Below, in pieces: positions 34,842 to 43,165 of a DNA stretch of 64,000 bases; position 1 is the first letter of the stretch; each line of letters opens with the position of its first letter. The DNA lies in the NCBI RefSeq assembly GCF_003315415.1, contig NZ_QNSB01000014.1, positions 1 through 64,000 of the forward strand, read 5' to 3'. The DNA is from Brevibacterium sanguinis (GTDB lineage Bacteria; Actinomycetota; Actinomycetes; Actinomycetales; Brevibacteriaceae). The position numbers were made by a program, and so were the translations under genes. The notes beneath the pieces were generated by a model, which was given only the letters and a program-made list of their open reading frames with translations, was not told the DNA's origin and made no database searches.

Positions 34842-34927
34842 TTTGGACACGAGAGGTTTATTCCGAATGTCGGAAAGTTTCTCGCGGGCGAGATTCGGCG
34901 TGGCCGGGGGCGAGCGGGTGCGATTGT

Positions 34928-34978
34928 CAGGGAGCTAAAGGTCGAATCCGTTGCCGGAATTCGACCTTTAGCTCCCTG
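34928..34978 (-). terminator. Terminator of the RND exporter gene
   Basis: A perfect 19-20-bp stem (34928-34946 with 34960-34978), 13-nt loop, 61 bp past the RND stop. It insulates the dnaK promoter from read-through. No T-run follows. Confidence 0.8.
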
Positions 34979-35039
34979 GAAATCTCTGCGGCCGGGAATC
35001 GGGCCGGGCGCGGCCCAGTGGGTCAGCTCTCCCCTCGGC

Positions 35040-38000
35040 TCAGTGGGCCGCCCTGCCGGTGGCGCCCGGCTCACCCGCGGCGCCCGGCTCACCGGCGGCG
35101 TCCGCCTCGCCGGCGGCCCGCGCCTCGGCGGTCGCTCCCACCTCGGCGGCTTCGGCCGCGACCGCGGCGTCACGCTCGGCCCGCTTCGCCGCACGCTTCT
35201 CCTCACGGCGCAGCGCGCGCCGTTCCTTGCGCCGCTCGACGAGGAGGTAGAGGGCGGGGACGAGGATCAGGGTGAGCAGGGTCGAGGACGTCAGACCGCC
35301 GATGACGACGATGGCCAGCGGCTGGGAGATGAACACGCCTCCCCCGGTGAGGCCGAATGCCATCGGCAGCAGGGCGAACACGGTCGCGGCGGCGGTCATG
35401 AGGATCGGCCGCAGCCGCAGCCGGGTGCCGTGGACGATCGAGTCCATGAGCCCCAGGCCCTGCTCGCGCAGCTTGTTGATGAGGTCGATGAGCACGATCG
35501 CGTTCGTCACGACGATGCCGATGAGCATGAGCAGGCCGATGAGGGCCGGGATGCCCAAGGGCGTGTTCGTGAGCACGAGCAGGAGCACGGCACCGGTCGC
35601 GGCGAACGGGATCGACACGAGCAGGATCAGCGGCTGGACGAAGCTGCGGAACGTGGCGATCATGACGAGGAGGACGAGCACGATCGCGACGAGCATCGCC
35701 ATCCCGAGCTGGGCGAAGGACTCCGCCTGCTCGGCACTGGCACCGCCGACGGCGAAGCTCACCCCGTCGGGCAGGTCCATGCTCGCGGTGAGCTGCTGCG
35801 CCTCGGCGGAGACGGTGCTCAGCTGCCCCTCGGCGGGAGTCGCGAACACGGTGACCTGGCGACTGCCGTCCTCGCGGGTGATCGTGGCCGGAGTCTCCGC
35901 CTCGTCGACCTCGGCGATCTCCTCGACCCGGACGGGGCTGCCCTTGAGGTCCGGGATCGCCTTCTGCTCGTCGGCGAGCTGCTCCTCCTCCGCGCTGTTC
36001 TGCCGCTGCTCCTCCTGCGCGGTGAGCAGATCGTCGATCGCCTCGTCGGCGTCGCGCAGACCCTTCTCCGCGGCCTCGACGCCCTCCTCGGCCTGGTCGA
36101 TCTGCTCCTGGCGCATCTCGGCGGGGTCGGGAGCCGGTCCGGGATCGCGGACCTCGCGCAGCGCCTCCCGTGCGTCCTCGAGCTGCTCGGCCGCGGAGTC
36201 ACGGGCCTCGCGAGCCGAGCGCAGCTGCTCGGCCGCGTCGTCCTCGGCCTTGCGCTTCGCCTCCTCGGTACGGGCCTCCGTCCTCTCCTCGACTCGGTCG
36301 GTGGCCTCCTCCTGCGCCTGCCTGGTCTGCGCCTCGGTGACGGGCAGCTCGAGGGACCGGATCTCGTCCGGGGTCGCATCGGGGTGGGTCGGGGCGATCA
36401 TGATGTCGCGCTCCTGCCCCTCGAGAGTCACCGTCCCCGCGGGCGCGCCGTGGAGCGCGGCGGAGATCGCCTGACCGACCTCGGCCTGGCTGTACCCCTC
36501 GTCGGCGGCCTTCTCCCGGTCGACGTCGACCTTGATGATCGGCTGATCGGCGGCGAGGTCGTTGCGCGCGTTCGTCACGCCCGGAGCCTCGGCCATCCGC
36601 GCGGTCACGGCGTCGGCTGCCTCCGAGAGCGCGGCGAGATCGGTGCCGGTCAGCTTCACCTCGACGTCCTCGCTGAGCCCGCCGCCGGCGTCCATGACGT
36701 TGACATCGCCGACCTCGTCGCCGAGGTCCTCGATCTGTTCGCGGATCCGCGCCGAGGCGGCCGCGGTGTCGGAGCCGTCGCGCAGGGTGATGTTGAAGGA
36801 GTTCTCCGCACCGGATTCGGGTCCGTTGACGGTCGTCGAGAAGGTCTCGACGTCGGGATCGTCGGCAAGCACTCCCTCGACCTTCTTCGCCGCCTCGTCG
36901 CTGGTCGTCAGCGAGGCACCCGCGGGCATCGTCTGCGCGGCGTAGAGCGAGTTCTGGCTCTGCCCGCCGAGGAGGTCGGTCCGCAGGAACGAGGTGAGCA
37001 TCATCGTGACGAGCAGGACGACCACGGACAGCGCGACCGTGCGCCAGGGGTGTCGCAGCGCGGTGAGGATGGCCGGCATGCTCCGCTGCTGCAGCCGGTC
37101 GATCCTGCCTGCGGCCTCACCGTCGCGGGCCGGGGTGATCGGGGAGTCGACGATGGCGGCCGGCAGCGGGGACTTCCCCTTGGCCTCGCGCTTCGCGTTC
37201 CTCTTCTCGATCTTCGACTGCCGCCGGTCGGCCCGCCGGATCGCGCGGGCGCGCTGCCGGGCGATCCACCTGTCGTAGCTCGCGTCGGTGGCCGCCTGCC
37301 GCTTGGGCGAGAGCGGTTTCGGGGAGTTCCGGAGGAACCAGTAGCTGAAGACGGGAACGATCGTCAGGGCGACGAGAAGCGAGGCGAGCAGCGCCAGCGT
37401 CACGGTCACGGAGAACGGGCGGAAGAGCTGGCCGGCGATCCCGTCGACGAAGGCGATCGGCAGGAACACCGCGACCGTCGTCAGGGTCGAGGCGGTGATC
37501 GCGCCGGCGACCTGGCGGACGGAGGCGACGATGTCGGAGATCGTGAGCTCGGCGGTGCCCTGCCTGCGCCGGATGTTCTCGATGACGACGATCGAGTCGT
37601 CGACGACGCGGCCGACGGCGATCGTCAGGGCGCCGAGGGTGAGGATGTTGAGCGTGTACTCCCCGACCCACAGCCCGATCATGGCGATGAGCAGCGACAT
37701 CGGGATCGAGATCGCCGCGACGACGGTCGAGCGGAACGAGCCGAGGAACGCGAGGATGACGAGGACGGCGAAGAACAGTCCGAGCCCGCCTTCGACGGAC
37801 AGGTCGTGGATCGACTGCTCGATCTCGGGCGCCTGGTCGAAGATCGTCGAGAACGCGATGTCGTCACCGAGCTCCTCACCCTTCGTCTCGAGCACCTCGG
37901 CGACGCCGTGGGAGACCTCGACGACGTTGTCGTCCTGGCCCTTGGTCACCGAGATCGTCACCGAGTCCCGGCCGTCGGCACGCGACAGGGTCGTCTGCCG

Positions 38001-38837
38001 GACGGTCTCGAGCTCGACGTCGGCGACCTCGTCGAGCCGGACCGTGCCGTCGGTCGTCCGCAGCGGGGTCGCGGCGATGAGGTCGATCGCGTCCACCTCG
38101 GTGCCGACCTCGACCGCCAGGGACCTGTCCCCCGACGCGCTCTGGCCGGCGGGGGTGACGGTGCCGGCGGCCTCGAGCTCTTCGGGCACGGAGGCGGCGA
38201 CGACGTTCTTCTCCTCCATGTCGTCCGGGCGCAGGGAGATGCTCACCTGCTGCTCCCGTTGGCCCGCGAGCTCGACCTCGGCCACCCCGTCGACGGCCTG
38301 GAGCTCGGGGACGAGGCTCTTCTCGAGCAGGTCGCTCAGCTGCTGACCGTCCCCGCCGCCGGAGACGGCGAACATGACCACGGGGACGTCGTCGAGCTGC
38401 TGGGAGAGGACCTCCACCTCGGCACCCTCGGGGAGGTTCGCCTTCGCGGCATCGACGGCGGAGCGGACCGTGTCGGTCATCTTCTCCGCGTCCTCACCGA
38501 ACGGCCAGGTCACCGAGGCGGTCATCATCCCCGCCGAGGTGGTGGTCGTCACGGTCTCGAGATCGGCGACGCCGTCGAGCGCGGTCTCGAGCGGAGTGGT
38601 CACGGTCTCCTCGACCACCTCGGGGGAGGCTCCGGGCACGGTCGCCTGGACCATCGTGCCGGGGTTCTCGACCGACGGGATCGTCTCCTGGTTGAGGGAG
38701 GTGGTCGCGACGACGCCGAAGACGGCGATCACGAGCGTGAGCAGGCCGACGATCAGTCGGTTCTTCAGGCTCATCCGGGTGATGAGGGACAAGGCGCTTC
38801 CTTCGGGTTCAGGGGTGGACGGGGCTCGAGAGGGCAT
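35040..38837 (-). CDS. RND-family efflux transporter with coiled-coil insertion
   Basis: A 1265-residue exporter of the AcrB/HAE1 type, which uses proton flow to expel drugs or other compounds. It has one N-terminal helix (KNRLIVGLLTLVIAVFGVVA), a first periplasmic loop, a helix bundle with VVDDSIVVIENIRRR, a second loop, and a second bundle with GIVVTNAIVLIDLINKLREQ. AcrB homologues have about 1050 residues. The excess includes an Arg/Glu/Ala-rich coiled-coil segment at about 842-945, inserted in the second periplasmic loop between SLELPV and GSPVRVEEIAEV, and a basic Ala-rich C-terminal tail. No adaptor or outer-membrane gene adjoins it. Substrate unknown. Confidence 0.9.
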   Translation of the reverse strand: MPSRAPSTPEPEGSALSLITRMSLKNRLIVGLLTLVIAVFGVVATTSLNQETIPSVENPGTMVQATVPGASPEVVEETVTTPLETALDGVADLETVTTTTSAGMMTASVTWPFGEDAEKMTDTVRSAVDAAKANLPEGAEVEVLSQQLDDVPVVMFAVSGGGDGQQLSDLLEKSLVPELQAVDGVAEVELAGQREQQVSISLRPDDMEEKNVVAASVPEELEAAGTVTPAGQSASGDRSLAVEVGTEVDAIDLIAATPLRTTDGTVRLDEVADVELETVRQTTLSRADGRDSVTISVTKGQDDNVVEVSHGVAEVLETKGEELGDDIAFSTIFDQAPEIEQSIHDLSVEGGLGLFFAVLVILAFLGSFRSTVVAAISIPMSLLIAMIGLWVGEYTLNILTLGALTIAVGRVVDDSIVVIENIRRRQGTAELTISDIVASVRQVAGAITASTLTTVAVFLPIAFVDGIAGQLFRPFSVTVTLALLASLLVALTIVPVFSYWFLRNSPKPLSPKRQAATDASYDRWIARQRARAIRRADRRQSKIEKRNAKREAKGKSPLPAAIVDSPITPARDGEAAGRIDRLQQRSMPAILTALRHPWRTVALSVVVLLVTMMLTSFLRTDLLGGQSQNSLYAAQTMPAGASLTTSDEAAKKVEGVLADDPDVETFSTTVNGPESGAENSFNITLRDGSDTAAASARIREQIEDLGDEVGDVNVMDAGGGLSEDVEVKLTGTDLAALSEAADAVTARMAEAPGVTNARNDLAADQPIIKVDVDREKAADEGYSQAEVGQAISAALHGAPAGTVTLEGQERDIMIAPTHPDATPDEIRSLELPVTEAQTRQAQEEATDRVEERTEARTEEAKRKAEDDAAEQLRSAREARDSAAEQLEDAREALREVRDPGPAPDPAEMRQEQIDQAEEGVEAAEKGLRDADEAIDDLLTAQEEQRQNSAEEEQLADEQKAIPDLKGSPVRVEEIAEVDEAETPATITREDGSRQVTVFATPAEGQLSTVSAEAQQLTASMDLPDGVSFAVGGASAEQAESFAQLGMAMLVAIVLVLLVMIATFRSFVQPLILLVSIPFAATGAVLLLVLTNTPLGIPALIGLLMLIGIVVTNAIVLIDLINKLREQGLGLMDSIVHGTRLRLRPILMTAAATVFALLPMAFGLTGGGVFISQPLAIVVIGGLTSSTLLTLILVPALYLLVERRKERRALRREEKRAAKRAERDAAVAAEAAEVGATAEARAAGEADAAGEPGAAGEPGATGRAAH

Positions 38838-39144
38838 GACGGAGGTCGCTGGGGCCGGTTGCGGCCCGTCTCAGTCTTCCAGCTGAGGCGATCCCGGACG
38901 TCCCCCCTCAGGTGTCATTCCGCCTCCCCCGGAAGGGGGATATCGGGCTGCCGCAACCGGGCGGTAGGGCTGCCGTGTCCGGGCTTCGGCTGCATGGGGG
39001 CTGAAAGAACCCTGTGCGGACGACCTCGCCTCGATCCTAGGGTTCGCGGGTAGGCGCTCGCACGGGTGTTTTCCCCCGCATCCGACCGGGGGTTCGGCTT
39101 CCCGTAGCCGACCACGAGCAGCCTCGCTCGCCTACACTGCGGTC
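38838..39144. other. Divergent intergenic region, RND/YjbR
   Basis: 307 bp without a gene. It contains a GC-rich hairpin with a GGAA loop (CCCCC at 38926-38930, GGGGG at 38935-38939) and a TAGGGT/ATCCTA cluster near 39034-39043 that could be -10 elements on either strand. The leaderless promoter of the next gene is at its right end. Confidence 0.5.
39133..39138 (+). promoter_or_regulatory. -10 box of the YjbR-like gene (leaderless)
   Basis: TACACT ends 6 nt before the ATG at 39145, so the mRNA should begin at the start codon. No ribosome-binding site is seen. Confidence 0.55.
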
Positions 39145-39534
39145 ATGGCCCATGAGCGCATGTTCGACCCCGACGACCCGCTGCTCCATTGGTTCCGATC
39201 CCTGGCGCTGGCGCTGCCGGGCGCCCAGGAGAAGATCTCCCACGGGCGCCCGGCCTTCTACACCGTGAAGATCTTCGCGGTCTTCGGCGCGGCGGAGAAG
39301 CTCCGACCTGCGGGGATGGAGCAGCACCCCCATGCCATGATCATCAAACCGGACCCGATCGACGTCGATGTCCTCCTCGAGCGCGAGGAGGCCTTCCGTC
39401 CCGCCTATTTCGGCCCGTCCGGCTGGGTCGGGCTCGAACTCGAGGCCCTCACCGAGGCGGAGGTGCGCGAACTCCTCGTCGACTCGCATCGCCAGACCGC
39501 TCCGACCCGCCTGCGCCGGCTGCTCGACGACTGA
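39145..39534 (+). CDS. MmcQ/YjbR-family protein
   Basis: A 129-residue protein of the MmcQ/YjbR fold, a small CyaY-like domain of unclear role, often annotated as DNA-binding. Family features visible are LPGAQEKISHGRPAFYT near the N-terminus, VKIFAVFG, and the C-terminal SGWVGLELEALTEAEVRELL with the expected helix. The length is normal for a one-domain member. It is a single gene with its own promoter; the amidase starts 83 bp later. Confidence 0.85.
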   Translation: MAHERMFDPDDPLLHWFRSLALALPGAQEKISHGRPAFYTVKIFAVFGAAEKLRPAGMEQHPHAMIIKPDPIDVDVLLEREEAFRPAYFGPSGWVGLELEALTEAEVRELLVDSHRQTAPTRLRRLLDD

Positions 39535-39617
39535 GCCGCTCGACTGCGGATTCCGTCGTGCCTCACGACCGTGCGTGGGCCATACTGTTAGCCAGAACCT
39601 GCACGGAGGGAACGAGG

Positions 39618-41342
39618 ATGACGAAGTTCGATGTTGTCGAGGCATCAATCGCGACGCTGCGCCAGGCGCTCGAGGACGGCACCACCACCTCGGTGGAGCT
39701 GGTCAGGGCCTACCAGGAGAGGATCGAGGCCTACGACAGGCCCGGCACCGAGACCGCACTCAACTCGGTGATCGTCGACAACCCGGACGCCCTCGCCGAG
39801 GCGGCCGCCTCCGATGAGCGACGCGCCCGCGGGGAGACCCTCGGCCCCCTCGACGGGATCCCCTACACCGCGAAGGACAGCTACATGGTCGCCGGGCTGA
39901 CCGTGGCCTCCGGTTCGCCGGCGTTCGCCGACCTCGTCGCGCAGAAGGACGCCTTCACGATCGAACGACTCCGGGCCGCGGGCGCCGTGTGCCTCGGCCT
40001 GACCAACATGCCGCCGATGGCCAACGGCGGCATGCAGCGCGGGCTCTACGGCCGTGCCGAGAGCCCCTACAACGCCGACTGGCTGACCAGCGCCTTCGCC
40101 TCGGGCTCCTCGAACGGTTCGGGAACGGCGACGACGGCGAGCTTCGCGGCCTTCGGCCTCGGCGAGGAGACCTGGTCGTCGGGACGGGCGCCGGCCTCCC
40201 ACAATGCGCTCATCGCCTACACCCCGTCCCGTGGCGTCATCTCGGTCCGCGGCAACTGGCCCCTCGTGCCGACGATGGACGTCGTCGTCCCCCACACCCG
40301 GACGATGGCCGACCTCTGCGAAGTCCTCGACGTCATCGTCGCCGACGATGCGCAGACCCGCGGCGACTTCTGGCGCGTCCAGCCCTGGGTCGAGATCCCG
40401 CGGGCCTCCGACGTGCGCCCGTCGAGCTACCTCGACCTTCTGCCCGGCAGCCGGGAGGAGGCGACCGCCACGCTCAAGGGCAAGCGCCTCGGCGTTCCGA
40501 GGATGTACATCAACGCCGACGACGAGGCGGGAACGAACCCCGCCGGCGGAATCGGCGGGCCCACCGGGCAGCAGGTCGAGACGCGCGCCTCGGTGATCGC
40601 GGCCTGGGAGGCCGCCCGCCGCGACCTCGAGGCCGCCGGCGCCGAGGTCGTCGAGACCGACTTCCCGGTCGTGAGCAACTACGAGGGCGACCGCCCGGGA
40701 GCGCCGACGATCAGGACCCGCGGGCTCGTCACCTCGGAGTACCTCGACCGCGAGATCAACGACCTCTCCGCCTGGGCCTGGGACGACTTCCTCCGGGCCA
40801 ACGGCGATCCGAACCTCAGCACCCTCGCCGAGGTGGACGGCTCCCTGATCTTCCCCCACCCCGAGGGGGCGCTGCCCGACCGCTACACGGGCTTCGACGA
40901 CGACATCGCGACCTATCCGCAGCTGGTCAGGGACCACCCCTACGAGTCGATGACCGACATCCCCCTCCTCGAATCCGGGGTCAGGGGGCTCGAGGAGACG
41001 CGGCGGATCGACCTCGAGGAGTGGATGGACGAGCTCGGCCTCGACGCCGTGGTCTTCCCGGCGATGGCCGACGTCGGACCGGCCGACATGGACGTCAACG
41101 AGGCCTCGGCCGATCTCGGCTGGAGGAACGGGACGTGGGTGGCCAACGGCAATCTGGTGCCGCGTCATCTGGGCATCCCCTCGGTGACGGTCCCGATGGA
41201 GACGATGGCCGACACCGGCATCCCCGTCGGCCTGACGATCGCGGGACGCGCGTGGGACGACACTGCGCTCATCGAGCTCGCCGCGGCCTTCGAGGCCACC
41301 GGTGATCGCCGCGAGGTGCCGCCGCGCACTCCGCGCCTCTGA
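39618..41342 (+). CDS. Amidase-signature family hydrolase
   Basis: A 574-residue amidase-signature enzyme, which hydrolyses amides with a Ser-cisSer-Lys triad. The lysine is in YTAKDSYM, the cis-serine in SGSSNGSGTATTASF, and the nucleophile region reads GEETWSSGRAPAS near residue 185. In most family members this last motif is T-G-G-S-(I/V)-R, so the two oxyanion glycines are replaced by Trp-Ser while a Ser remains at the nucleophile position. The start has GGAGGG and GAGG upstream. No signal peptide. A large inverted repeat follows the stop. Substrate unknown. Confidence 0.88.
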   Translation: MTKFDVVEASIATLRQALEDGTTTSVELVRAYQERIEAYDRPGTETALNSVIVDNPDALAEAAASDERRARGETLGPLDGIPYTAKDSYMVAGLTVASGSPAFADLVAQKDAFTIERLRAAGAVCLGLTNMPPMANGGMQRGLYGRAESPYNADWLTSAFASGSSNGSGTATTASFAAFGLGEETWSSGRAPASHNALIAYTPSRGVISVRGNWPLVPTMDVVVPHTRTMADLCEVLDVIVADDAQTRGDFWRVQPWVEIPRASDVRPSSYLDLLPGSREEATATLKGKRLGVPRMYINADDEAGTNPAGGIGGPTGQQVETRASVIAAWEAARRDLEAAGAEVVETDFPVVSNYEGDRPGAPTIRTRGLVTSEYLDREINDLSAWAWDDFLRANGDPNLSTLAEVDGSLIFPHPEGALPDRYTGFDDDIATYPQLVRDHPYESMTDIPLLESGVRGLEETRRIDLEEWMDELGLDAVVFPAMADVGPADMDVNEASADLGWRNGTWVANGNLVPRHLGIPSVTVPMETMADTGIPVGLTIAGRAWDDTALIELAAAFEATGDRREVPPRTPRL

Positions 41343-41346
41343 CCCT

Positions 41347-41410
41347 CCCGGATCGTCAGACGATCCCGGCGACGGCGTCGTCCGGCGTCGCCATCGTCTG
41401 ACGATCCGGG
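41347..41410 (+). terminator. 18-bp perfect inverted repeat after the amidase
   Basis: 41347-41364 and 41393-41410 are perfect inverted copies. The 28-nt spacer contains a second short stem (GGCGACG with CGTCGCC). Probable terminator, 4 bp after the stop. Confidence 0.7.
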
Positions 41411-41485
41411 CGGATTCTCTGTAACATTCGGGTGAACTGCGGGCGTTCGCGTGCATCGGACGGCGATCGGTGCCACAGTGAGGGA

Positions 41486-42271
41486 ATGACTGATTTCCCG
41501 CTGCTCGCCGAACGTGCCGCCGCTCTGCTCGAAGCCCATCACGCGGGTCATCCTCTTGTTCTGCCGACCGTGTGGGATGCATGGTCGGCGCGCGCCGTCG
41601 TGTCGGCGGGGTTCACCGCCATCAGCGTCGGCTCCCATCCGCTCGCCAACTCCCTCGGCGCCGAGGACGGCGAGTCGATGAGCCTCGAGCAGGCTCTCGA
41701 GGGCATCTCCCGCATCACCGCCTCGGTGGACGTGCCGGTCACCGCGGACCTCGAGTCCGGCTACGACACTCCCGCCCCTGATCTCATCGCCGGTCTCCTG
41801 ACCGCCGGCGCCGTCGGCGTCAACATCGAGGACACGGTCCACAGCGAGCAGAGGCTGCGCACGGCCGAGGAGCACGCCCAGTACATCTCGGACCTGCGCC
41901 GCGCCGCCGAGGCGCAGCGCGTGCACGTCGTCATCAACGCCCGCACCGATGTGTTCAAGCATGCCCGCGACTTCTCCGATCCCACCGCCGAGGTGGTGCG
42001 GAGGCTGAATCTGTGCGCCGAGGCCGGTGCCGACTGCGTCTACCCCGTGGCGATGCCGAGCAGGGATGAGCTGCGATCCGTGCTCGCTCAGGTGACGCTT
42101 CCCCTCAATGTCACCGCCCACCCCCTGGCCGGGGCGATCCCCGACGGGCTCGACCTCGCCGCACTCGCGGAGCTCGGGGTCGGCCGCGTGACCTTCGGGC
42201 CCCTCCTCCAGGCCGCGATGCAGCAGGACTTCGCGGAGTTCACGACGAACTGGCACCCCGCCACGAACTGA
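41486..42271 (+). CDS. Isocitrate lyase/PEP mutase-family protein
   Basis: A 261-residue TIM-barrel protein of the PEP mutase/isocitrate lyase superfamily, which make or break C-C or C-P bonds next to a carboxylate. Key features are PTVWDAWSARAV, TADLESGYD (Mg-binding loop), VNIEDTV and INARTDVF. The Cys of isocitrate lyases (KKCGH) is not present, so it belongs to the short oxaloacetate decarboxylase/methylisocitrate-like group of unknown substrate. The ATG is preceded by AGGG at short distance; the upstream in-frame extension is not conserved in type. Confidence 0.88.
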   Translation: MTDFPLLAERAAALLEAHHAGHPLVLPTVWDAWSARAVVSAGFTAISVGSHPLANSLGAEDGESMSLEQALEGISRITASVDVPVTADLESGYDTPAPDLIAGLLTAGAVGVNIEDTVHSEQRLRTAEEHAQYISDLRRAAEAQRVHVVINARTDVFKHARDFSDPTAEVVRRLNLCAEAGADCVYPVAMPSRDELRSVLAQVTLPLNVTAHPLAGAIPDGLDLAALAELGVGRVTFGPLLQAAMQQDFAEFTTNWHPATN

Positions 42272-42337
42272 CAGCCACCGGCTCCACCCGGGACGGGCCG
42301 CGACGACGCGGCCGATCACAGAGGAAGAGGAAGCACG

Positions 42338-43102
42338 ATGCCCGAGAACGCACGCCAGGGACAGCCGGTCTGGATCGACTATGTGTGCCAGGACCTCGAC
42401 ACGGCGAAGGGATTCTATTCGACGGTGTTCGGCTGGGACATCATCGACCAGGGCCCCGAGTTCGGCCACTACCACCAGATCCTCAAGGGAGAGACGCCCG
42501 TCGGCGGCTTCATGCGGGCGATGACCATGGACGGCTCCCCCAACCCCTCGATCCCGACGAGCTGGACGACCTACCTCCACGCCGACGACATCGAGGTCAC
42601 CTACACGGCAGCGGTGGGCGCCGGTGCGGCAGCCGTCACTCCTCCCATGGCTGTGGGCCCGCTCGGGCAGATGGCGGTCGTCACCGACCCCACCGGAGCA
42701 GGTGTGGGACTGTGGCAGCCGAGGGAGTTCTCCGGCTTCGAGACTCCGCTGACCCCGGGCACCCCGGTCTGGTTCGAGCTCATGACCGTCGACTACCAGC
42801 GCGCCACCGAGTTCTACCGCGACGTGTTCGCGTGGGACCTGGCTCCCATGCCAGGTGACTTCTCGTACGCCACCCACGGGTCGGGAGTGAGCGCCGTGGC
42901 GGGAATCTGCGATGCCCGCCGGTGGACCACGAGCTCCTACTGGCGGGTCTACGTCAACGTCGAATCCGCCGACGACGCGGCGAGGACGATCGTCGACCTC
43001 GGCGGACAGCTGCTCGACGGTCCGGAGGACACGCCGTTCGGCCGCATCGCCACGGTCGCCGATCCGGAGGGCGCGCGGTTCCAGCTCCACCAGAACCTGT
43101 GA
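42338..43102 (+). CDS. VOC-family protein with two glyoxalase-like domains
   Basis: A 254-residue protein with two vicinal-oxygen-chelate modules: residues about 8-125 (WIDYVCQDLDTAKGFYSTVF) and about 140-252 (WFELMTVDYQRATEFYRDVF). VOC proteins bind a metal or ligand between paired modules and include glyoxalases, dioxygenases and antibiotic-binding proteins. The members closest in appearance are the CFP30-like hydroxylase-annotated proteins, so the activity is open. AGGAAGAGGAAG precedes the ATG. Same strand as the PEP-mutase-family gene, 66 bp after it. Confidence 0.9.
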   Translation: MPENARQGQPVWIDYVCQDLDTAKGFYSTVFGWDIIDQGPEFGHYHQILKGETPVGGFMRAMTMDGSPNPSIPTSWTTYLHADDIEVTYTAAVGAGAAAVTPPMAVGPLGQMAVVTDPTGAGVGLWQPREFSGFETPLTPGTPVWFELMTVDYQRATEFYRDVFAWDLAPMPGDFSYATHGSGVSAVAGICDARRWTTSSYWRVYVNVESADDAARTIVDLGGQLLDGPEDTPFGRIATVADPEGARFQLHQNL

Positions 43103-43165
43103 ATCGCTGAGCCGGACGCTCCCGGGCGCGCCAGGCGGTCCGCCCGGACTCCCCGATGTCCGATC

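Noticed and set aside
34815-39053. 1412-codon open frame on the plus strand
   Set aside because: It lies antisense to the RND exporter gene and crosses its terminator and promoter. High GC at third positions leaves long antisense frames open. No recognisable domain or ribosome-binding site.
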